Shown piece by piece: positions 1 to 8,192 of a stretch of 64,000 bases of DNA. Source of the stretch: Sulfuricystis thermophila (GTDB taxonomy: Bacteria; Pseudomonadota; Gammaproteobacteria; Burkholderiales; Rhodocyclaceae); contig NZ_AP019373.1 in NCBI RefSeq assembly GCF_004323595.1, positions 682,001 through 746,000 of the forward strand, written 5' to 3'. The stretch's first letter is position 1; the number at the start of each line of letters is the position of its first letter. The notes under the pieces are model-generated. The model made no database searches and was not told the origin of the DNA. It saw nothing but the letters and a program-made list of their open reading frames with translations. Position numbers and translations under genes: made by a program.

Positions 1-766
1 TTTTGCCATAGACGGGGTCGCCGACCAGCGGGTGGCCAAAGCTGGCCATATGCACGCGGATCTGGTGCGTGCGGCCGGTCTCCAGCCGGCATTCGAGCAG
101 CGTTGCGCGCGCGAAGCGTTCGCGCACGGCGTAGTGCGTGCGCGCCGCCTTGCCCCCCTGTTTCACCACCGCCATCTTGATGCGTTGCACAGGATGCCGG
201 CCGATCGGCGCATCGATGCTGCCTCCCGTCGCGACCTGACCATGCACCAGCGCCAGGTAATGCCGCTGCACCTGGCGCGCGGCCAGCGCGCGGACGAGCT
301 GGGTTTGCGCCGCGAGGGTCTTGGCCACCACCATCAGGCCGGAGGTGTCCTTGTCGAGGCGATGGACGATGCCGGCGCGCGGCACTTCGGCGAGTTGCGG
401 CGCATGGTGCAGCAGCGCATTCATCAGGGTGCCACGCTCGTTGCCGTTACCGGGATGGACGACCAGACCCGCGGGTTTGTCGATGACGATCAGGCTGTCG
501 TCCTCGTAGACGATCGGCAGCGGGATGTCCTCGGCCACTGTCGCGGAAGTCGGCGCTGGCAAGACGGCACAGAAGATGCGCTCGCCGCCATGCACCTTGC
601 GTTTGGCATCGGCAGGCAGGCCATCGAGGAGGATCGCGCCACTTTTCAGCCAGCCCTGCAGGCGACTGCGCGAATGCTCGGGAAACAGCCGCGCCAGCGC
701 CGCGTCGAGCCGCAGGCCCGCGCAGTCGGCCGGCAGGGTGATTTCGCTATAATCGACCGGACTCAT
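1..766 (-). CDS. rluD: 23S rRNA pseudouridine synthase RluD, 3' end cut by window edge
   Basis: Makes pseudouridines in helix 69 of 23S rRNA (the RluD/RluA family reaction). The minus-strand frame starts at ATG 766 and runs out of the window without a stop, leaving about 255 codons of a protein usually near 320 residues. An S4-like N-terminus (RLDAALARLFPEHSRSRLQ) is followed by the family catalytic motif HRLDKDTSGLMV, whose Asp is the nucleophile, and by RTHQIRVHMA near the cut end. It is divergent from bamD, a common betaproteobacterial arrangement. A copy of the 24-bp dispersed repeat lies inside the coding sequence, read here as AVLPAPT. Assignment as RluD rather than RluC rests on the bamD neighbourhood and the sequence flavour. 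Confidence 0.93.
   Translation of the reverse strand, partial: MSPVDYSEITLPADCAGLRLDAALARLFPEHSRSRLQGWLKSGAILLDGLPADAKRKVHGGERIFCAVLPAPTSATVAEDIPLPIVYEDDSLIVIDKPAGLVVHPGNGNERGTLMNALLHHAPQLAEVPRAGIVHRLDKDTSGLMVVAKTLAAQTQLVRALAARQVQRHYLALVHGQVATGGSIDAPIGRHPVQRIKMAVVKQGGKAARTHYAVRERFARATLLECRLETGRTHQIRVHMASFGHPLVGDPVYGK
546..569 (+). repeat. 24-bp dispersed repeat, copy 1
   Basis: 21 of 24 positions match the consensus seen at 42334-42357. It lies inside rluD, antisense to the gene, and is translated there as AVLPAPT. Confidence 0.75.
748..753 (+). promoter_or_regulatory. Candidate -10 box for bamD
   Basis: A perfect TATAAT lies 37 nt before the bamD ATG, inside the first codons of the divergent rluD. 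No good -35 hexamer is visible 17 nt upstream, so this is only a candidate. Confidence 0.35.
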
Positions 767-790
767 CCGCCTTCCCGAGATTGGCTCATC

Positions 791-1582
791 ATGCGCAGTT
801 TATCCCTGCTGGTCCTGTTTCTGCTCGCCTTCAGCGGCGGTTGTGGCCTGCTGCCCGAACAGGTCGATGAGACGGCCGGCTGGTCGGCCAACAAGCTCTA
901 CGCCGAGGCAAAGAGCGCGATGGCCGACGGCGCCTATGACAAGGCCGTCAAGTATTTCGAGAAGCTCGAAGCGCGCTATCCCTATGGCCGCTATGCGCAG
1001 CAGGCGCAGATCGAAACCGCCTATGCCTACTACAAGCAGGACGAGAAGGCGCTCGCCCTGGCGGCTTGCGACCGCTTCATCCGCCTGCATCCGAACCATC
1101 CCCATGTCGATTATGTGTATTACCTGAAGGGGCTGATCAATTTCAACGAGGACCTCGGTCTGCTCGGTCATGTCAGCATGCAGGATCCGAGCGAGCGCGA
1201 TCCGAAGGCGGCGCAGGAATCCTTTGCGGCGTTCAAGGAGCTGGTCACCCGCTTTCCGGACAGCAAGTATGCCAAGGATGCTGCGTTGCGCATGGCATAT
1301 CTGGTCAATGCGCTCGCCTCGCACGAGGTGCACGCCGCCCGTTACTACCTGAAACGCGGCGCCTATGTCGCCGCCGCCAACCGCGCCCAGTACGCGATCA
1401 AGACCTACCCCGACGCGCCGGCCATCGAGGAGGCGCTGTTCATCATGGTCAAGGCCTACGATGCGCTCGGCATGAACGATCTGCGCGACGATGCCGAACG
1501 CGTGATGAAGAAGAACTTCCCCGACAGCGAGTATTTCAAGCGCGGGCTCGACAAGCCCGAGCCGTGGTGGAAGCTCTGGTGA
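791..1582 (+). CDS. bamD: Outer membrane assembly lipoprotein BamD
   Basis: Lipoprotein subunit of the BAM complex, which inserts beta-barrel proteins into the outer membrane. At 263 residues the length fits the family. The N-terminus is a lipoprotein signal with a Cys after FSGG (about residue 18), followed by tetratricopeptide-like repeats (ANKLYAEAKSAMADGAYDKA, then YFEKLEARYPYG). The open frame extends further upstream, but the start at 791 is chosen because it places the signal peptide at the N-terminus and avoids overlap with rluD. A palindromic repeat element separates it from the convergent rlmB. Confidence 0.95.
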   Translation: MRSLSLLVLFLLAFSGGCGLLPEQVDETAGWSANKLYAEAKSAMADGAYDKAVKYFEKLEARYPYGRYAQQAQIETAYAYYKQDEKALALAACDRFIRLHPNHPHVDYVYYLKGLINFNEDLGLLGHVSMQDPSERDPKAAQESFAAFKELVTRFPDSKYAKDAALRMAYLVNALASHEVHAARYYLKRGAYVAAANRAQYAIKTYPDAPAIEEALFIMVKAYDALGMNDLRDDAERVMKKNFPDSEYFKRGLDKPEPWWKLW

Positions 1583-1599
1583 AACCTCCACTCAAATCA

Positions 1600-1774
1600 G
1601 TGAAACCCGGTTGGGCAGCTCGGCTCATGGCTCGCATTCGGGGGCCTCGTAAGGCTTGCGCCCGGGCCGCTCGCAACTCGCTTTGCTCGGACAAGCGGGC
1701 GGCTTTTCCGTGCGCTGCGCCAACGATGCCCGACGAATGCTCGCAAATCGCCTTGCCGCCCAGCCGGGTTTCAT
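1600..1774. repeat. Palindromic element with about 40-bp imperfect terminal inverted repeats
   Basis: The left arm (1600-1640, beginning GTGAAACCCGGTTGGGC) is the imperfect reverse complement of the right arm (1734-1774, ending GCCCAGCCGGGTTTCAT). The GC-rich centre is itself rich in inverted repeats. It fills the gap between the convergent genes bamD and rlmB, starting 17 nt after the bamD stop. No reading frame resembling a transposase is inside, so it could be a MITE-like element or a bidirectional transcription terminator. Confidence 0.6.
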
Positions 1775-1799
1775 CTCTGGGCCAACACTTGCCGTCGTC

Positions 1800-2537
1800 T
1801 CAGCGCCGCTGCCGGCGCGCCTCGAAGAGACAAATCCCTGCCGCCACCGAGACGTTGAGACTCTCGACCGAGCCGTACATCGGAATCTTCGCCAGCTCGT
1901 CGCAGGTTTCGCGGGTGAGCCGCCGCAAGCCCTCGCCTTCGGCACCGAGTACCCAGGCGATTGGCTCCTTCTGGTCGATCGCGTAGAGGTCTTTTTCCGC
2001 CTCGCCGGCGGCGCCAATCGTCCAGATGCCGCGCTCTTTCAGTTCCCGCAGCGTGCGCGCGAGATTGGTGACGACGATGTAAGGCACGGTGTCGGCAGCA
2101 CCCGAAGCGACTTTGATCGCCGTCGCGGATAGGCCGCAGGCGCGATCCTTCGGTGCGATCACCGCATGCGCGCCGGCCGCGTCGGCGACGCGCAAACATG
2201 CGCCCAGATTGTGCGGGTCGGTGATGCCGTCGAGCACCAAGAGCAGGGCCGGCTCGCTGAGTCCTTCCAGCACGTCGTCGACCGTCAGGTACTTCTGCTG
2301 CGCCGCGACCTTCGCCACCACGCCTTGATGGCGGGCGTGACCCGTCAGCGCGTCTAGGCGGCCGGTATCGACGGGATTGATGCGCACGCCGCATGCTTCG
2401 GCCTGCCGCACCAGATCGCGCATGCGCGCATCCTGCCGGCCTGCGGCGAGGTAGAGCTCGCGGATGCTCTCCGGCGCGTGCCTGAGCTTCGCGGTGACGG
2501 CATGGAAGCCGTAGATCAGGCGCGCGTCGTCAGCCAT
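1800..2537 (-). CDS. rlmB: 23S rRNA (guanosine-2251-2'-O)-methyltransferase RlmB
   Basis: SpoU/TrmH-family methyltransferase that methylates the ribose of G2251 in 23S rRNA using S-adenosylmethionine. The 245 residues match the family length. The N-terminal substrate-binding domain ([14 protein letters not shown]) precedes the SPOUT domain with its three motifs: [23 protein letters not shown] and [12 protein letters not shown]. The start overlaps the end of yeaD by 8 nt, suggesting co-transcription with yeaD, the HEAT protein and rnr; the rnr-rlmB pairing is common in proteobacteria. Confidence 0.95.
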   Translation of the reverse strand: MADDARLIYGFHAVTAKLRHAPESIRELYLAAGRQDARMRDLVRQAEACGVRINPVDTGRLDALTGHARHQGVVAKVAAQQKYLTVDDVLEGLSEPALLLVLDGITDPHNLGACLRVADAAGAHAVIAPKDRACGLSATAIKVASGAADTVPYIVVTNLARTLRELKERGIWTIGAAGEAEKDLYAIDQKEPIAWVLGAEGEGLRRLTRETCDELAKIPMYGSVESLNVSVAAGICLFEARRQRR

Positions 2538-3438
2538 GCGCGATGACGCGGTATTGAGCGGTCATGCGATGGGTTTCACCGGGGGCCAGCGTGATCACGT
2601 CGTCGGCGGCATTCGCGGTCTCGACGCAGACCATGCGGTCTTCGCCTTGCCTGCCGAAGTCGCCCATCCTGGCGGCTTTTTCCTTGCCCGGATTCCAGAC
2701 CACCGTCGAACGGCTGCCGGTGCTGGTGATCAGGATCGTACGCTTCCAGGCCGGGTCGATGATGCCGCAGCAGCCGGCCGTGTCGAGATAGATGCGATCG
2801 ACTTCGCCGACGATGGTGACCCGACCCTGCTGCTTCTTGCGTTTGCCGCCATCGACCTTGTCGATGTAGCGGCAGCCTTCCAGCCCGGCGATCTCGATGC
2901 GGTGCACGTCGCCGACCGCGAAATAGGTATGCAAGGCCTGGCCGAGGGTGAAGGATGTACTGCCGGTGTTCGTCGTCGCCAGGCTGACGACGAGTTCCTG
3001 GCCGAGCGTGACGGTGAAGCGTACCGTCGAGGCATGGGGCCACTGGGCGCGGCAGGTTTCGTCGAGCTGCGGCTCGAAGACCAGCCGCACGCGGCGATCC
3101 GGCAGCCTGTGCGCTTCGAGCAACAGCCAGGGAATCGTGCGTGCGAAGCCATGGCCGGGGTAGCCGCTTTCCGTCGCATGCGGACCGAACCATGGCCAGC
3201 AGATCGGCACGCCGCCGCGGATCGATTTGCCCGGCGCGAACTTCGCGGCCTGCGACAGCCAGATGACGGGTTTCTGGCCCTTCGGTTGCCAAGTCATCAC
3301 ATGCGCGCCCTGCAGCGCGATGCGCGCCGCGGAAAACGGCGTGGTGACGTCGATGACGATGAATCCCGGCGCGATTTCGCTGAAACTCAGGAAATCGGCG
3401 GCGGCGAAGCGCAGTTGCAGTTCGGCGAGTCTGGTCAT
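2530..3438 (-). CDS. yeaD: D-hexose-6-phosphate mutarotase (YeaD family)
   Basis: Glucose-6-phosphate 1-epimerase-like aldose mutarotase, interconverting the alpha and beta anomers of hexose-6-phosphates. Family signatures are [20 protein letters not shown] near the N-terminus, [14 protein letters not shown] in the middle and [17 protein letters not shown] near the C-terminus. Two ATGs lie close together (3444 and 3438). A strong AAGGAGGA box sits one base from the first and seven from the second, so 3438 is the likelier start. It lies between the HEAT-repeat gene and rlmB with almost no spacing. Confidence 0.88.
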   Translation of the reverse strand: MTRLAELQLRFAAADFLSFSEIAPGFIVIDVTTPFSAARIALQGAHVMTWQPKGQKPVIWLSQAAKFAPGKSIRGGVPICWPWFGPHATESGYPGHGFARTIPWLLLEAHRLPDRRVRLVFEPQLDETCRAQWPHASTVRFTVTLGQELVVSLATTNTGSTSFTLGQALHTYFAVGDVHRIEIAGLEGCRYIDKVDGGKRKKQQGRVTIVGEVDRIYLDTAGCCGIIDPAWKRTILITSTGSRSTVVWNPGKEKAARMGDFGRQGEDRMVCVETANAADDVITLAPGETHRMTAQYRVIAHG

Positions 3439-3440
3439 GA

Positions 3441-3887
3441 TCATTCCTCCTTGCTTTGTAATTCTGCGAGGCTTTCGGCGACGATCTCGCGCACGTCGGG
3501 GTCGGGATCGTCGCGCCGGGCCTCGAGGTATTTGGTCGCCGCCGGACTGCCGGAGAGACCCAGCAGATGACAGGCATCGGCGCGCACGCGCGCATCGCCG
3601 TGGCCGGTCAGCATCCCCAATGCCGGGATCAGGGCCTGCAGAGGCGGCTTGCCGGCGTAACGTTCGAGCACGGCGCTGGCGCCGAAGCGCACGTTGAGAT
3701 TCGCCGCCGGATTGGCGACGATCGGCAGTAGATCCGCCAGCGCCGAGGGAATGCGCTCGACGACGGCAAAGACGTCTTTGATGCGGCCTTCGAGCAGCCA
3801 GATCGCAAACTGCTCGGCGCGGTCACGCAAAGATGCGCGCAGCAGGGCGCGCGTCGCGTCGCTGGCGCTGGGGTAACCGAAATTCAC
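3441..3887 (-). CDS. Small HEAT-repeat protein of unknown function
   Basis: A 148-residue protein with HEAT/PBS-lyase-type helical repeats, such as ARVRADACHLLGLSGSPAAT followed by DPDVREIVAESLAEL. Proteins of this fold serve as protein-binding scaffolds, but nothing here points to a partner. Its start overlaps the rnr stop by 4 nt and its end abuts yeaD, so it belongs to the rnr-yeaD-rlmB operon. No signal peptide or membrane segment is visible. It may help RNase R or ribosome quality control; that is only guilt by association. Confidence 0.8.
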   Translation of the reverse strand: MNFGYPSASDATRALLRASLRDRAEQFAIWLLEGRIKDVFAVVERIPSALADLLPIVANPAANLNVRFGASAVLERYAGKPPLQALIPALGMLTGHGDARVRADACHLLGLSGSPAATKYLEARRDDPDPDVREIVAESLAELQSKEE

Positions 3888-6103
3888 TTTTCCTCCGCGA
3901 GCCGGAAATCGATCTTGTTCTGGTCGAGATCGACGCGCACGAGCTGCACGCGCACACGGTCGGCGAGCCGGTAGCGCATGCCCGTGCGTTCGCCGATCAT
4001 CGCATGCTGCTTCTCGTCGAAATGGAAATAGTCGCGGCCGAGATCGGAGACATGCACCAGCCCTTCGACGAACACGGTATCGAGGGCGACGAAGATGCCG
4101 AAGGGCACCACCGCCGAGATGCTGCCGGTAAACACCTCACCGATCTTGTCCTGCATGTACCAGCACTTGAGCCAGCTCTCGACATCGCGCGTCGCTTCAT
4201 CGGCGCGCCGCTCGGTGGCCGAGCAGGCCAGCCCCACGGCTTCCCAGTCGATGCTGTCGTAGCGCCGTCCTGCCAGCACCGCCTTGATGGCGCGGTGGAT
4301 CAGCAGATCCGGATAGCGGCGGATCGGCGAGGTGAAGTGCGTGTAGCTCTCGTAGGCGAGACCGAAGTGGCCGACGTTCTCCGGGCTGTAGATCGCCTGC
4401 TTGAGCGAGCGCAACATCACCGTCTGCAACAGCTGCTTGTCGGGACGATCCTTGATCCGGTCGAGCAGTCGAGCGTAATCCTTCGCATGCGGCTCGTCGC
4501 CACCCCAGAGATGCAGGCCGAAGGTGGCGAGAAATTCGCGCAGCTTCTCCAGGCGTTCCGGCGTCGGCCCCTCGTGGATGCGATAGAGCGCCGGATGCTC
4601 GTGCGCCTCGAGGAATTCCGAGGCGCAGACGTTCGCGGCGAGCATGCACTCCTCGATGATGCGATGGGCATCGTTGCGCTCGTAAGGCTCGATGCGCAGG
4701 ATCTTGCCGTGGTCGTCGAAGATCATCAGCGTTTCGAGCGTTTCGAAGTCGATCGCGCCGCGCTTCGTGCGCGCCTTCTGCAACACGCGATAGAGCGCGT
4801 CGAGGGCTTCGAGCTGCGGCAAAAGCTCCCCGATCTTCTGTCGCGCCGTCTTGTCTTTGTCATACAGCGCGGCGGCGACTTCGGTGTAGGTGAGCCGCGC
4901 GTGCGAGAACATCACCGCCGGGTAGAAGCGGTAGTGCTTGATCGCGCCGGTCGGCGAGATCGCCATGTCGCAGACCATGCACAGGCGTTCGACCTGCGGA
5001 TTGAGCGAACACAGGCCGTTCGAGAGTTTTTCCGGCAGCATCGGGATCACGCGGCGCGGGAAATACACCGAGTTGCCGCGCGCCCGGGCTTCCGCATCGA
5101 GCGCGCTGCCATCCTGCACATAGTGCGAAACGTCGGCGATGGCGACGACGAGGCGAAAGCCCTTGCCCTGGCGTTCGCAATACACAGCATCGTCGAAATC
5201 CTTGGCCGTTTCGCCATCGATGGTGACGAGCGGCAGCTGTGTCAGGTCTTCGCGCCCCTTCCAGTCGCTCTTCCTCACCGTGTCCGGCAGCTTCTTCGCC
5301 TCAGAGAGCGCCTGCTTGGAAAACTCGAAAGGCAGCTCGTGCTTGCGCAGCGCGATCTCGATTTCCATGCCGGGGTCGGCGTAATTGCCGAGGATTTCGG
5401 TCACCCGGCCGATCGGCTGACGTTCCTTGGTCGGCTGTTCGACGATCTCGATCATCACCACCTGGCCGGGCTTGGGGCGCAGCGCTTTCCGGTCGCCCTT
5501 TTCCGGCGGCGCGATCAGGATGTCCTGGCTGATGCGCCGGTTTTCGGCGACGACGTAGAACACCCCGTGTTCCTCATGCACGCGGCCGACGAGGCGCTGG
5601 TTGGCGCGTTCGGTGACCTCGACGATCTTGCCCTCGGGGCGTCCCTTGCGATCGATGCCGACGATGCGGGCGATGACGTGATCGCCGTGCAGCACCTTGT
5701 TCATTTCCTTTTCCGGCAGGAACACGTCCGGCCCGCCGTCGTCGCGCACCAGAAAGCCGAAGCCGTCCGGGTGTCCCTGCACGCGGCCGCGCAGCAGATC
5801 GGCCTTGTCCGGGATCAGCCAGTCGTTGCGGCGGTTTTGTAACAGTTGCGCATCGCGCGCCATCGCGCCGAGGCGGCGCTGGAAGGCTTCGCGCTCATGC
5901 GCGGCGATGTCGAGCAGCTCGCACAGCCGGTCGAAGGAAACCGGCACACCCTGCTCGGCAAGCGTTTGCAGGATGTATTCGCGGCTCGGCAGCGGGTGTT
6001 CGTATTTGGCCTGCTCCCGTTCGAGAAACGGGTCGGCACGGCGGATGTGTGAGAGTTTGGCAGCGGAACGCTGGACGGGTTTTGACATTGGCGGTTTTTT
6101 CAT
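3884..6103 (-). CDS. rnr: Ribonuclease R
   Basis: Processive 3'-5' exoribonuclease of the RNB/RNase II family, which degrades structured RNA and takes part in rRNA and tmRNA quality control. An N-terminal winged-helix region (PLPSREYILQTLAEQGVPVS) is followed by cold-shock domains, then the RNB catalytic motif (ITIDGETAKDFDDAV-like acidic residues; VTIDGETAKDFDDAVYCERQ) and a C-terminal S1 domain (GEVFTGSISAVVPFGIFVAL). The lysine-rich tail common in enterobacteria is absent. The frame is open further upstream but would run into the tRNA-Leu gene. MKKPPMSKP at 6103 is chosen, with 6088 as the alternative; neither has a clear ribosome-binding site. Confidence 0.95.
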   Translation of the reverse strand: MKKPPMSKPVQRSAAKLSHIRRADPFLEREQAKYEHPLPSREYILQTLAEQGVPVSFDRLCELLDIAAHEREAFQRRLGAMARDAQLLQNRRNDWLIPDKADLLRGRVQGHPDGFGFLVRDDGGPDVFLPEKEMNKVLHGDHVIARIVGIDRKGRPEGKIVEVTERANQRLVGRVHEEHGVFYVVAENRRISQDILIAPPEKGDRKALRPKPGQVVMIEIVEQPTKERQPIGRVTEILGNYADPGMEIEIALRKHELPFEFSKQALSEAKKLPDTVRKSDWKGREDLTQLPLVTIDGETAKDFDDAVYCERQGKGFRLVVAIADVSHYVQDGSALDAEARARGNSVYFPRRVIPMLPEKLSNGLCSLNPQVERLCMVCDMAISPTGAIKHYRFYPAVMFSHARLTYTEVAAALYDKDKTARQKIGELLPQLEALDALYRVLQKARTKRGAIDFETLETLMIFDDHGKILRIEPYERNDAHRIIEECMLAANVCASEFLEAHEHPALYRIHEGPTPERLEKLREFLATFGLHLWGGDEPHAKDYARLLDRIKDRPDKQLLQTVMLRSLKQAIYSPENVGHFGLAYESYTHFTSPIRRYPDLLIHRAIKAVLAGRRYDSIDWEAVGLACSATERRADEATRDVESWLKCWYMQDKIGEVFTGSISAVVPFGIFVALDTVFVEGLVHVSDLGRDYFHFDEKQHAMIGERTGMRYRLADRVRVQLVRVDLDQNKIDFRLAEEK

Positions 6104-6126
6104 TAGAATTCGCGGCTTCGCGCCTT

Positions 6127-6211
<85 letters not shown>

Positions 6212-6222
6212 GAGAATACAGG

Positions 6223-6263
6223 AAGCCGCCGGCCGGGAAAACCCGCTCCGGCGGCTTTTCTTT
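6223..6263 (+). terminator. Rho-independent terminator after tRNA-Leu(CAG)
   Basis: A 10-bp stem AAGCCGCCGG/CCGGCGGCTT (6223-6232 with 6248-6257) is followed by a T-rich run (TTCTTT). It lies 11 nt beyond the tRNA 3' end. Confidence 0.75.
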
Positions 6264-6357
6264 CCGAGAGCGCCTTGTCGGCGTGAGCCGCCGGGCAGCC
6301 GGCCTCGAGCGTTCGCATTTCATTGATCGTGAGTGGTACGAGCTCGGCGCTGCGGCG

Positions 6358-7755
6358 TCAATGGCTGGCGGCAAACTCGACTTCCAGCCCCGGCCAGACG
6401 GCTTTAAGCGCCGCCTTGAAATCGGCCTGGATGCGGGAAAGCGCTGCCTCGTCGTCCGCCTCGAAACGCAGCACGACGACCGGCGTGGTATTCGAAGCGC
6501 GCGCCAGACCGAAGCCGTCGGCATATTCGGCGCGCACGCCGTCGAGGGTGATCAACTCGCGGGCGTCCTTCAGCACGCGCTTCTCGAGCGCCGCTTCCTT
6601 CAGTTTGGCGATCAGCCGGTGCGGTTCGCCTTCCTTCATTTTCAGGTTGAGTTCCGGCGTCGACAGGGCATTCGGCAGGTGTTTCAGCGGCCAGTTGGCA
6701 TCCGGCCAGCGGCTGACGATCTCCAGCAGCCGCGCGCCGGCGTAGAGGCCGTCGTCGAAGCCATACCAGCGCTCGTTGAAAAACATGTGGCCGCTCATCT
6801 CGCCAGCGAGCGGCGCGCCGGTTTCCTTGAGCTTGGCTTTGATCAGTGCATGACCGGTGTTCCACATCAGCGGCACGCCGCCCTGGAAGCGCACCGATTC
6901 GGCCACCCAGCGCGAGCATTTGACATCGAAGATGATCGTCGCGCCGGGATGGCGGCAGAGGATGTCGGCGGCGAACAGCATCAGCTGCCGATCCGGATAG
7001 ATGATCTCGCCGTCCTTGGTGACGACGCCGAGGCGGTCGCCGTCGCCGTCGAAGGCGAGCCCGAGCTCCGCATCGGTGTCACGCAGCGTGCGCTGCACAT
7101 CGCGCAGGTTCTCGGGCTTCGACGGGTCGGGATGATGATTCGGAAAGCGGCCATCGACCGTGCAGAAGAGTTCGATCACCTCGCAGCCCATGCGCCGGAA
7201 CAGTTCGGGCGCGAGTTCTCCGGCGACGCCATTGCCGCAGTCGACGACGATCTTCATCGGTCGGGCGAGCTTGACATCCGAGACGATGCGCTCGAGATAG
7301 GCGGATTTGACGTCGGTGCGGCACAGCACGCCACGGCCGGTCGCAAAGTCGGCGCTGGCGATACGGCACCGCAAGGCCTGGATGCGCTCGTTGGCCAGCG
7401 TCTCGCCGCCCAGCACGATCTTGAAGCCGTTGTAGTCGGGCGGATTGTGACTGCCGGTGACCGAGACGCAGCTTTGCGTGCCGAGATGGTGGGCAGCGAA
7501 ATAGGTCACCGGCGTGGGCACGCAGCCGATATCGACCGCATCGGTGCCGGTGCTGATGATGCCGTCGGCAAGCGCGGCAGCAAGCTCTGGGCCGGAGAGC
7601 CGGCCGTCGCGGCCGATGACGATCGCGCGCATTCCGGCATGACGCGCCTCGGTGCCGAGCGCCCGGCCGATGAGATGCGCCGTCTCGGCGGTGAGCGACT
7701 GGCCGACGATGCCGCGGATGTCATAGGCCTTGAAAATTTCGGGGGCGATGGTCAT
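6358..7755 (-). CDS. Phosphomannomutase/phosphoglucomutase
   Basis: Alpha-D-phosphohexomutase of the AlgC/ManB type, interconverting 1- and 6-phosphates of mannose and glucose for LPS and exopolysaccharide precursors. The 465 residues match AlgC. The N-terminus FKAYDIRGIVG is diagnostic. The catalytic phosphoserine is in VTGSHNPPDYNGFKI (about residues 100-115), the metal-binding loop is FDGDGDRLGVV, and the sugar-binding loop is GEMSGHMFF. It ends the ilvE-zinc finger-waaF-SnoaL run of genes, consistent with a role in surface polysaccharide supply. A copy of the 24-bp repeat is inside the gene, read as CRIASADF. Confidence 0.94.
   Translation of the reverse strand: MTIAPEIFKAYDIRGIVGQSLTAETAHLIGRALGTEARHAGMRAIVIGRDGRLSGPELAAALADGIISTGTDAVDIGCVPTPVTYFAAHHLGTQSCVSVTGSHNPPDYNGFKIVLGGETLANERIQALRCRIASADFATGRGVLCRTDVKSAYLERIVSDVKLARPMKIVVDCGNGVAGELAPELFRRMGCEVIELFCTVDGRFPNHHPDPSKPENLRDVQRTLRDTDAELGLAFDGDGDRLGVVTKDGEIIYPDRQLMLFAADILCRHPGATIIFDVKCSRWVAESVRFQGGVPLMWNTGHALIKAKLKETGAPLAGEMSGHMFFNERWYGFDDGLYAGARLLEIVSRWPDANWPLKHLPNALSTPELNLKMKEGEPHRLIAKLKEAALEKRVLKDARELITLDGVRAEYADGFGLARASNTTPVVVLRFEADDEAALSRIQADFKAALKAVWPGLEVEFAASH
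7345..7368 (+). repeat. 24-bp dispersed repeat, copy 2
   Basis: 22 of 24 positions match. It lies inside the phosphohexomutase gene, antisense to it, and is translated there as CRIASADF. Confidence 0.8.
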
Positions 7756-7766
7756 CGGATCTCCTG

Positions 7767-8192
7767 TCAGTGCAACACCTGCGGCGCATCGCCGATGCTG
7801 GAGGGTGGCACGGGCGAGGCGTGATGCACGATCATGCGCCAGCCCAATGCGCCCCGGACATAGACATTGGTGGCGACGACCGGTGCGGCGAGGTGTTTCT
7901 CGCCGACCACGGCGACCTGTTCGATGACGCTATGCACGGCGGTGAAGGGGCTGTGCAGCGTGGTGAGCGCCAAGAGCTGAACTTTGAGCCGCCGGCCGCC
8001 TTCGAAGATGTGACGCCAGCCTTCGCGCACCAGCGCATAGCCGGCGAGCCGCGGGCCGCCCGGATGCACGCAGACGATTTCTTCGTCTTCCGACCAGACG
8101 GCCATCATCGCGTCGAGATCGCCCCGCTCGAGCGCCTCGTAGAAGGCGGCCTCGGCTTCCTGGGGCGAGGTGAAGATCGGTTTCTTGGGCAT
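7767..8192 (-). CDS. SnoaL/NTF2-like domain protein
   Basis: A 141-residue protein with the cone-shaped NTF2/SnoaL fold: EAEAAFYEALERGDLDAMMAVW at the N-terminus, then EEIVCVHPGGPRLAGY and a C-terminal GWRMIVHHAS strand. Members bind small ligands or act as unnamed hydrolases; the substrate cannot be told from sequence. The frame is open upstream, but ATG 8192 is chosen because it overlaps the waaF stop by one base (TGATG), a usual sign of translational coupling. Confidence 0.82.
   Translation of the reverse strand: MPKKPIFTSPQEAEAAFYEALERGDLDAMMAVWSEDEEIVCVHPGGPRLAGYALVREGWRHIFEGGRRLKVQLLALTTLHSPFTAVHSVIEQVAVVGEKHLAAPVVATNVYVRGALGWRMIVHHASPVPPSSIGDAPQVLH

Noticed and set aside
1788-1811. 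A possible further copy of the 24-bp repeat at the 3' end of rlmB
   Set aside because: Only about 15 of 24 positions match, and the sequence encodes the expected C-terminal residues of RlmB.
3833-5842. A 669-codon open frame on the plus strand opposite rnr, with similar long frames opposite secD/secF (15794-18574) and purB (12535-14361)
   Set aside because: High GC content leaves few stops in antisense frames. The opposite strand encodes clear conserved enzymes, while these frames have compositionally odd Arg/Asp/His-rich text with no domains.
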